Part shown: positions 1 to 4,948 of the stretch, piece after piece
Numbering within the stretch: position 1 is the first letter of the stretch
How the letters are laid out: each line of letters starts with the position of its first letter
NCBI GenBank assembly: GCA_020629815.1
Contig: JAHDCN010000168.1
Span: 1-6,303 of the forward strand
Length of the DNA: 6,303 nucleotides
From: Verrucomicrobiota bacterium
GTDB lineage: Bacteria > Verrucomicrobiota > Verrucomicrobiia > Verrucomicrobiales > DEV007
Direction: 5' to 3'
The notes under the pieces: model-generated
What the model saw: only the letters and a program-made list of their open reading frames with translations
Told to the model about the DNA's origin: nothing
Databases searched by the model: none
Program-made: the position numbers and the translations under genes

Positions 1-69
1 CAACCAGAGTGGCAGTGGATCCGGCGTGTGATTGTCTCAGTTCGTTACAGTGGTGAGTTCGGTACATGA
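1..69 (+). CDS. Possible C-terminal end of a rightward gene (partial)
   Basis: Reading frame 1 is open from the left edge for 22 codons and ends at a TGA at 67-69. The predicted end, QPEWQWIRRVIVSVRYSGEFGT, alternates hydrophobic and polar residues in the way of a beta strand and looks protein-like. The other two forward frames close at 30 and 54. A short hairpin follows the stop. No family can be recognised from 22 residues. If real, the gene converges on the zinc-ribbon gene. The alternative is that this is plain intergenic sequence; an open leftward frame starting at an ATG at 67-65 also reaches the edge, but its product looks less protein-like. Confidence 0.3.
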   Translation, partial: QPEWQWIRRVIVSVRYSGEFGT

Positions 70-93
70 CGTGATGTGCGATTGATGCATTTT

Positions 94-112
94 CGCAGCG
101 CAAAACCTGCGC
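94..112 (+). terminator. Weak terminator-like hairpin in convergent spacer
   Basis: CGCAG at 94-98 pairs with CTGCG at 107-111 around an 8-base loop; an alternative register pairs GCGCA at 98-102 with TGCGC at 108-112. Only a short GTTT run follows on the plus strand. It sits 25 bases after the possible gene end at 69. The stem is short and the T-tract poor, so this is a tentative call. Confidence 0.22.
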
Positions 113-133
113 GTTTAACGAGCGAAGATACTA

Positions 134-163
134 CTCCCCAAACGGCGGGAAGCAAGCGGGGAG
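134..163. terminator. Possible bidirectional terminator hairpin
   Basis: CTCCCC at 134-139 and GGGGAG at 158-163 form a perfect 6-bp G/C-rich stem with an 18-base loop. It lies 14 bases beyond the leftward zinc-ribbon stop codon, where a terminator for the leftward unit would be expected. Neither side has a strong T-tract: the plus side reads GTGTTTC and the minus side TAGTATC. The loop is long for an intrinsic terminator. Confidence 0.28.
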
Positions 164-176
164 GTGTTTCGATCCG

Positions 177-902
177 TTAGGAAATCGAGTCGCTTTCGAC
201 TGTCCACCAATAGAGAATTCGCCCGCAATTTTCACAGTGAGCGACCTTTTGCTCTTTCTTGACGTCGGCGACTGTGGATTGGGTCACCTTCATGTGGCAT
301 CCGTCGCAAGTTCCATCGACCAGGCCGACGACAGCATGACCATTCTTTGCTTTGAAAAGTCGTTCGTAGACTTCGATCAAATCTTCATCCACGGCCGAAG
401 CGGCTTCGGCTTTTTGTTTCTCCTGCTCGGCCTTTTCCTCTTCCAGATTTTTCTGCAAAACTTTCAGGTCAGCAATGTCCTCATCCACGGCGCGCTGGCT
501 TTCGGCAAGTTTCTCGTTGGCAGTTCCCAGTTCGCCCTGAAATCCTTCGACTTTTTCCATCAGCTCGAGCTCCTGCTCTTCAAGCTCGGCAATTTCGGAG
601 AGGTAATTCTCGATCTCTTTCCCCATTGCCTGGTAGGACTCATTTTTCTTGGTCTCGAACTGTTGGACCTTCAGTTTTTCAATGCTGTCCTTCCGCGTCT
701 CGATATCCAGCTCAAGGTTCTTGATCGCGATCTCTACTTCCTGGATCGATTTTTTTACCGCATCGACAGACTCTTGATCCTCTGTCAGTTTGTCGCGGAT
801 GTCTTCCTCCTCGAGCGGGATTCCAGCCAGCTCTTTTTCAATAGAGACTATCTTCTGGTCCCGGTTCTGTACGACGAGGAGCTTTTCGACTTCGGGTAGC
901 AT
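177..902 (-). CDS. Coiled-coil protein with C-terminal C4 zinc ribbon (COG1579 / zf-RING_7 family)
   Basis: From the ATG at 902 this is 241 residues. The first ~180 residues are charged heptad-like helix, very rich in Glu, Lys and Leu with no proline-rich breaks, predicting a long antiparallel coiled coil. The family-typical segment TKKNESYQAMGKEIENY lies in the middle, where homologues read 'NNREYQALxKEIE'. The C-terminus carries GTCDGCH and HCENCGRILYW: four cysteines in two CxxC pairs (residues 215, 218, 239, 242 counted from the longer start) that should bind one zinc. The family is widespread; its members are thought to act in translation or nucleic-acid-related processes, but the role here is not known. 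An in-frame ATG at 950 would add 16 residues that do not resemble the family; I chose 902 because MLPEVEKLL is the usual family N-terminus. Neither start has a Shine-Dalgarno. It lies 19 or 67 bases after the dihydrouridine synthase stop, so the two are probably co-transcribed. Family assignment is confident; the start is not. Confidence 0.9.
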   Translation of the reverse strand: MLPEVEKLLVVQNRDQKIVSIEKELAGIPLEEEDIRDKLTEDQESVDAVKKSIQEVEIAIKNLELDIETRKDSIEKLKVQQFETKKNESYQAMGKEIENYLSEIAELEEQELELMEKVEGFQGELGTANEKLAESQRAVDEDIADLKVLQKNLEEEKAEQEKQKAEAASAVDEDLIEVYERLFKAKNGHAVVGLVDGTCDGCHMKVTQSTVADVKKEQKVAHCENCGRILYWWTVESDSIS

Positions 903-969
903 GTTTCGATTGTCGGGGACGGGGAAGAGTGCGTCAACTCTTCCGTTCATCTGCGGAGGGATTCTTTTG

Positions 970-1980
970 TTACACAGTGAGTTCCCGAAATCCGCAAAAC
1001 AGCTTCCCGTCTGCGGTTGGTTCGTCAGGGAGAAGCTGCGAGCCTCCGAGGTGCCGATGGCATACTGCCCAGAACTCGTCCGCGCTTTGGACTCTGCGGA
1101 TTTCCAGAGAGAATTCGCCTTCGGAAATTCCTGACGCGATGTAGTTCATGAACTTCTTCATCCGCTGAACATGCTTTCGCTCTTCGAAATTCCAGGCTGT
1201 TTTCGCAACTTCTTCGTACAGGTCCTCTACGTAGCGTAGATGATCGGATAGGGTGGGGGAGACAATATCCTGATCGTTAACCATTTGTCTGATCTGAGAG
1301 AAAAGGAACGGATTTCGAATCGCTCCACGCCCGATCATCAGGCCGGCGGCTCCGGTTTTCGCCATCATGGCACGGGCTGTTTCCGTGGTAACGATGCTGC
1401 CGTTTGCGTGCACAGGAATCGACAGAGATTCGACTGCCTGAGCGATTTCCCCGGTGTGGACTTCACTTTGATATCGTTCTTTCACTGTGCGGCCATGAAT
1501 AGCCAGACTGTCAATCGGCAGATCTCGAAACAAACGAAGCAGATCGGTAAACTCTGCCTCGCTTTCGAAGCCGACTCTTGTTTTCAGGGAAAGGGTGCCT
1601 TTCACCAGCGGACGAAGCGTTTCGACGATTTCGCGAATCAGGTCATGGTTTTTCAACAAGGCACCTCCGGCAGCCCGGCCGCAAACTCTTGGCGAAGGAC
1701 AGCCCAGGTTGATATCAATTCCCGAGCAATCGGAAATTTCCTGAAGCAGGGTAGCAGTGCGGGCAAGATGCGCCGGATCAGTGCCGATCATTTGAGCGAT
1801 GATCGGTTTATCGATTCCCGACTCGTTGATCGAAGCCAGAATTTTCTTCTCCGGAGTAGAGTGAATATGGACCCGGAAATACTCCGTGATGTAAACATCC
1901 GGACCGCCACGTTTTTCCATCACCCGCCAGAAGGCTAAAGTGGAAACGTCCTGCATAGGAGCGAGGGAAAGGGTGGTCAT
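970..1980 (-). CDS. dus: tRNA-dihydrouridine synthase (Dus family)
   Basis: This 336-residue protein is a cytosolic FMN enzyme that reduces specific uridines in the tRNA D-loop to dihydrouridine with NADPH. Visible Dus landmarks in order: LAPMQDVST at 6-14 (FMN-binding N-terminus), ITEYFRVH at 31-38, INLGCPSPRV at 90-99 with the catalytic cysteine C94, GGALL at 105-109, SLKTRVG at 131-137 (FMN-contacting K133), IHGRT at 161-165 (H162), HANG at 191-194, and MIGRGA at 215-220 (phosphate-binding loop). A helical C-terminal tRNA-binding domain follows, from about 245. Length fits the family (roughly 310-340). 'ITExFRV' resembles the DusC-type 'ITEFVRV', but I cannot assign the modified position. 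The last ~25 residues look like a lineage-specific tail. It is the first gene of the leftward unit and is divergently transcribed from the TolQ-like gene. There is no Shine-Dalgarno at the chosen ATG. Confidence 0.95.
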   Translation of the reverse strand: MTTLSLAPMQDVSTLAFWRVMEKRGGPDVYITEYFRVHIHSTPEKKILASINESGIDKPIIAQMIGTDPAHLARTATLLQEISDCSGIDINLGCPSPRVCGRAAGGALLKNHDLIREIVETLRPLVKGTLSLKTRVGFESEAEFTDLLRLFRDLPIDSLAIHGRTVKERYQSEVHTGEIAQAVESLSIPVHANGSIVTTETARAMMAKTGAAGLMIGRGAIRNPFLFSQIRQMVNDQDIVSPTLSDHLRYVEDLYEEVAKTAWNFEERKHVQRMKKFMNYIASGISEGEFSLEIRRVQSADEFWAVCHRHLGGSQLLPDEPTADGKLFCGFRELTV

Positions 1981-2035
1981 ATGGCTGCGCGAAAGTAGCT
2001 CGAAATCCGTCAGCTACCAAGTGAATGGCTGAGAC

Positions 2036-2107
2036 AGATTGCGAAAGTTTTTAAAAATAATACGAAAAATTTGAAATATTAAGGAAAATCGAATATTTTA
2101 GCAATCT
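2036..2107. repeat. 7-bp inverted repeat flanking the AT-rich promoter core
   Basis: AGATTGC at 2036-2042 and GCAATCT at 2101-2107 are exact reverse complements with 58 bases between them. They bracket the AT-rich core of the divergent promoter region. They could be operator half-sites for a looping or dimeric regulator, or a coincidence; a 7-bp match in AT-rich DNA is weak evidence. Confidence 0.22.
2071..2099 (+). promoter_or_regulatory. Candidate sigma-70 type promoter for the TolQ-like gene cluster
   Basis: TTGAAA at 2071-2076 (5 of 6 to the TTGACA consensus) is followed after exactly 17 bases by TATTTT at 2094-2099, a weak -10. Transcription would start near 2106, only about 8 bases before the ATG at 2114. 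The transcript would then be almost leaderless, which agrees with the missing Shine-Dalgarno. AT-rich sequence produces such matches easily, so confidence is moderate. Confidence 0.4.
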
Positions 2108-2113
2108 TAACTA

Positions 2114-3241
2114 ATGCAAAGAGAGATCGTTACCCTATTTCTGCAGACCGATTGGAATTCGCTCGTTGTGTTAGCGAATTTCGGCTTTGCCTTCAGTCAG
2201 CCAATTTTTCCGGGAAAGATTCTTCTCTGGTTGCTGTTTATGTTCTCTTTGGTGAGTTGGGGGATTATCGTTTCCAAAATAATCGCGATTCGACGCTCTC
2301 GAGTTGAAGACCTGTATTTTACCAAGCGCCTCAATCGTTCCCGGACTGCTTTGGGAATATTCGAAGAAAACACCCCGGAGGAAAATTCACTGAAATATGA
2401 GGTCTATCGGGAGACGGCTCGCGAAGCAGCCTTCCAGCTTCTCGGCTCACGCGATTCTGAAGTGGCCGCCCACAGCGATGTCGGTGGGGCTGGAAAACTC
2501 TCAGCACTCCAGATGGAAAGTATTCAGGCTGCCACTCAACGTGGACTGGATCGGGCAATGGAACGGCTGCAGGCAGGGATGTCGGTGCAGAAAATGATTT
2601 CGTATATTGCTCCGCTGATCGGTCTGACCGGTTTGGTCTGGATGCTGATGAGAGGTTTCGACTCGTCGCGCGAGTTTGCTCAGATTTCTCCGTGGGTATC
2701 CGGCGGCCTTTGTTATGTTCTGCTTTCATTCGCGGTTACCTTTCCTGCGGTCATCAGCTTGCTGATTTTCGACAGCTATTTTCGGCGGGGCAGGGCTGAG
2801 TTGTCTCAGTTTGCCTCCGAACTGGAGCGTCTATTCGCTCGGAGCTTTGCCGCAGGGAAACTGATTGCTCCCAGGACTGAAGCAAAACCAACCCAATCCG
2901 AGATGGAAGCTGGCGAAGCGGAAGAGCTGGCGGCTGAGGAAGTCGAGGAGATCGAAGCAGAAGAGTACGTCGCCGTGGATAAGGCGGAACCAGATGTTGA
3001 GGAAACGCCGGAGGTTGAACAAGGAGCTGTCGATGAGGAGCCTCCGGAAATTGAGGAGCCATCTGTGATTAAAAAGGAATACCACTCGATTCGTAAAGCA
3101 TTTGAAGAGGGGACGGCTGCTAATGCTCTGGAACCGCCGAAGAAATTCCTGCCTCCAGACGACAGCGATCCGACTAACAAACTTCCGATTAACCCCATTG
3201 CCCGCCAGGCTGCCATGAGTGCTGAGGGTCGCTTTGACTGA
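2114..3241 (+). CDS. TolQ/ExbB/MotA-family inner-membrane protein with long acidic C-terminal tail (divergent)
   Basis: This 375-residue protein has the three-helix anatomy of TolQ/ExbB: TM1 about 36-58 (LLWLLFMFSLVSWGIIVSK), a cytoplasmic domain about 60-160 with the family-like REAAFQLLGSR at 103-113, TM2 about 162-180 with IAPLIGLTGLVWMLMRGF (compare E. coli TolQ ISPYIGLFGTVWGIMHAF), and TM3 about 195-219 ending in FPAV. In the Tol and Ton systems such proteins form a pentameric stator that, with TolR/ExbD, turns proton flow into work on TolA/TonB. Here the residues aligned with the conserved pore Thr/Glu are Leu174, Val203 and Gly. Canonical TolQ/ExbB are about 230-245 residues; the excess is a cytoplasmic tail (about 255-375) with about 26 acidic residues among positions 256-316. 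It is first in the rightward cluster and has no Shine-Dalgarno. Membership is clear; proton conduction is doubtful. Confidence 0.88.
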   Translation: MQREIVTLFLQTDWNSLVVLANFGFAFSQPIFPGKILLWLLFMFSLVSWGIIVSKIIAIRRSRVEDLYFTKRLNRSRTALGIFEENTPEENSLKYEVYRETAREAAFQLLGSRDSEVAAHSDVGGAGKLSALQMESIQAATQRGLDRAMERLQAGMSVQKMISYIAPLIGLTGLVWMLMRGFDSSREFAQISPWVSGGLCYVLLSFAVTFPAVISLLIFDSYFRRGRAELSQFASELERLFARSFAAGKLIAPRTEAKPTQSEMEAGEAEELAAEEVEEIEAEEYVAVDKAEPDVEETPEVEQGAVDEEPPEIEEPSVIKKEYHSIRKAFEEGTAANALEPPKKFLPPDDSDPTNKLPINPIARQAAMSAEGRFD

Positions 3242-3245
3242 GATA

Positions 3246-3728
3246 ATGATTCCTAAATCTCTTTCCGTTTCTGAAATGAACTTTCCACCTAAGTTTCTTC
3301 ACTGCCTCATCCCCGTTGCTTTGTTTCATGTGTTGATCATTTCTTTGTTCCGCTATTCCAACAGGAACAGTCCTGTGATTGAAGCTCCAGCTCGATCAGT
3401 GGCTGAGGTTGATTCCCATGCAGTAGAGATTCCTGCTAAGGGCCGAACTGCGAGCATCCCGGATGCCACACTATTTCCTGACGTGGAATCAGAGAAGTTT
3501 GTCGCTCCTGTCATCGAGGCTGTTTACGAACCGAAGCAGCCAACTCCAGTGCGCTATCGAGAGACCAGCCGAGACGGGTACCTGTCTGCTGTCTACAAGG
3601 GGCCGCAAGTGGAGACGACTCCATCGACCTCTCAAGTCGTTGATCGAGTGATCTCTACCAGGACCTTTTTGACAAAAGGTAGTGATTCCCGGCAGCAGCG
3701 CCGTGTGTTTCGCCCGATTTCTCAATAA
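3246..3728 (+). CDS. Small single-pass membrane protein, TolA/TonB-like in position and anatomy
   Basis: From the ATG at 3246 this is 160 residues. A short N-terminus is followed by one hydrophobic helix at about 18-36 (LHCLIPVALFHVLIISLF), then ~120 polar residues with Pro-rich stretches (PKQPTPVRY) and a basic end (SRQQRRVFR). This suits an inner-membrane anchor with an extended periplasmic domain. His28 in the helix sits in ALFHVLIISL, which resembles TolA's AVLHVILFAAL; TolA and TonB need such a histidine to couple to TolQ/ExbB. The helix has no aspartate, so it is not a TolR/ExbD. The usual TolA/TonB serine four residues before the histidine is Val24, and no TonB C-terminal domain is recognisable; it is much shorter than TolA (about 420). 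It starts 4 bases after the TolQ-like stop and ends 18 bases before the TolB-like start. A GTG at 3219 (169 residues, overlapping) and an ATG at 3276 are alternative starts. The function is inferred from context only. Confidence 0.7.
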   Translation: MIPKSLSVSEMNFPPKFLHCLIPVALFHVLIISLFRYSNRNSPVIEAPARSVAEVDSHAVEIPAKGRTASIPDATLFPDVESEKFVAPVIEAVYEPKQPTPVRYRETSRDGYLSAVYKGPQVETTPSTSQVVDRVISTRTFLTKGSDSRQQRRVFRPISQ

Positions 3729-3746
3729 TCAAACAACCCTCCGTTT

Positions 3747-4892
3747 ATGAAATATCTGTCCGTTTTTGGCATCGCAATTCTCACTGCATTCTTTTCGATT
3801 CTTCCGGTTGCTGCGGCCGAGTATCCGGTCACGCTTTATCCGAGTGGGCCTCAAGCTCAGGCTCTGGGGAGTCAGCTTCAGTATGCCTTCGAAAGGACTC
3901 ACGTTTGTCGGCTGGTCAGACAGGGTGGTGCCAAAGTCGAAGCAAGCAGTCCCGACGGCAAAGTCATGCGAGGTCGTTTGGTTTCTGCCAAAGGAAAGTT
4001 GATGTTCCAGAAAGATTATCAAAGAGGAAGTGCCCAGCTGAACTGTCGTCAGTTGGCCGACGACGTTATTCTGGCTCTTTCCGGAAGACCCGGCATTGCG
4101 ACGAGCCAAATTGTTTTTGCCTCCCACGACGGGCAGCGTAGTCGGCTTTTTATCTGCGATTTCGATGGAAAGCAGGTTCGATCAATCAATACGGGTTTTC
4201 CCTCTGCTCGCGGTGCAGCGATCAGTCCGCTGGGGCATCGCGTCGCCTACCTGGGGCATGATGGACCTGAGACCTCGCGTGTGATGATCAAGGGCCTCGA
4301 AGGAAATAGCCGGGCGATTAGTCCTTCCCGTGAGGTATTCGGAAAAGGTTGGCTCTCGTGGTCACCGGATGGCAACACGCTGGCGGCTTTGCTGAGCCCT
4401 CCAAGAAATCCGGCCAACGGAAAGATCGTTCTGTTTCGAAAAGGAAAAATGACGTCAGAGCAATTGCTCTCCAAGTCACCGGTCACGCCTTCCTCCCTGA
4501 GTTGGTCGCCCGATGGGAAAAAACTGATCTATGCTTCAGCGACTGCACCGGGTCGATCTGGATTGTTCACTATCGGCACCAAAACATCCTTGAAGCCGAA
4601 AGCGATTCAGTTGCCGATGCCACATGCGTCGTCTCCGAACTACTCACCCGATGGTTCGAGCATTGCCTTTGTTTCCTCGGAATCCAATGGTCGCCATCTG
4701 TGTTTGTTCTTTCCTTCGTCCGGGCAGGTGAGAAAACTGGCACCGGGCTTCGATCCACACTGGGGCGCAGACTCCCGCCACATCGCGTATTCGACCGGTT
4801 CGGAGTTGCGCACGATTGATACCAAAACTGGACGCTCAGAAGTCATCGTTTCCCGAATGGGAAGGATTGAAGAGCCGACCTGGACGCGTTAG
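3747..4892 (+). CDS. Periplasmic TolB-like beta-propeller protein
   Basis: This 381-residue protein begins with a clear signal peptide: MK, a hydrophobic core (FGIAILTAFFSILPV) and a VAAA-E cleavage site after residue 24. Residues 25-115 resemble a shortened TolB N-terminal domain, ending in ADDVILALSGRPG, comparable with 'SDEVFEKLTGIKG' in E. coli TolB. Next comes TSQIVFASHDGQRSRLFICD, like the first TolB blade (RIAYVV...YELRVSDYDG). TolB/PD40 repeats follow with SWSPDG at 204-209 and 252-257, NYSPDG at 298-303, and degenerate copies near 158-163 and 337-343, giving five to six blades. In the Tol system TolB is periplasmic and contacts TolA, Pal and outer-membrane proteins. It is shorter than E. 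coli TolB (430), mainly in the N-terminal domain. C54 and C100 lie in that domain and might form a disulphide. It starts 18 bases after the upstream gene without a Shine-Dalgarno, so it is probably in the same operon. No pal gene follows in the window. Confidence 0.88.
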   Translation: MKYLSVFGIAILTAFFSILPVAAAEYPVTLYPSGPQAQALGSQLQYAFERTHVCRLVRQGGAKVEASSPDGKVMRGRLVSAKGKLMFQKDYQRGSAQLNCRQLADDVILALSGRPGIATSQIVFASHDGQRSRLFICDFDGKQVRSINTGFPSARGAAISPLGHRVAYLGHDGPETSRVMIKGLEGNSRAISPSREVFGKGWLSWSPDGNTLAALLSPPRNPANGKIVLFRKGKMTSEQLLSKSPVTPSSLSWSPDGKKLIYASATAPGRSGLFTIGTKTSLKPKAIQLPMPHASSPNYSPDGSSIAFVSSESNGRHLCLFFPSSGQVRKLAPGFDPHWGADSRHIAYSTGSELRTIDTKTGRSEVIVSRMGRIEEPTWTR

Positions 4893-4948
4893 CAGAGAGG
4901 CCGCGAATACGCAGCGACAGAGTTGCCTGTTTTTGCTACAACTCCGGC

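Larger units (their letters stand above)
1981..2113. promoter_or_regulatory. AT-rich divergent intergenic region carrying promoters for both directions
   Basis: This 133-base region separates two divergent start codons. The half next to the TolQ-like gene (about 2043-2113) is overwhelmingly A/T, while the surrounding genes look close to balanced. On the minus strand a TATTAT at 2062-2057 is a plausible -10 for the dihydrouridine synthase unit, giving a leader of about 70 bases, but I see no convincing -35 for it. The abrupt base-composition change at about 2043 marks the control region. Confidence 0.5.

Noticed and set aside
237..899. A 220-codon open frame on the plus strand, rich in Phe and Leu
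   Set aside because: It is the antisense shadow of the Glu/Lys-rich coiled coil; the opposite frame has a clear family identity and zinc ribbon.
1285..1938. A 217-codon open frame on the plus strand
   Set aside because: It is opposite the dihydrouridine synthase, whose motifs are intact; the product shows no recognisable domain.
2806..3216. Ser-rich 136-codon frame on the minus strand opposite the acidic tail
   Set aside because: Its low-complexity Ser/Ala composition is what antisense of a Glu/Ala-rich tail gives; there is no independent support.
3219..3245. GTG start giving a 23-base overlap with the TolQ-like gene
   Set aside because: The ATG at 3246 is a better start codon and gives a compact N-terminus before the membrane helix; I list the GTG only as an alternative.
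3246..3728. Reading the small membrane protein as TolR/ExbD
   Set aside because: Its helix has no aspartate and no 'PLIDVxxxLLxFF' pattern, both of which define TolR/ExbD.
4349..4819. 156-codon plus-strand frame inside the TolB-like gene
   Set aside because: It is a frame-shifted reading of the PD40 repeat region with no start signal; the TolB frame is intact through this stretch.
4921..4943. AGTTG/CAACT hairpin between the TolB-like and ceramidase genes
   Set aside because: The stem is only 5 bp with a 13-base loop and no T-tract after it, so it is not convincing as a terminator or attenuator.
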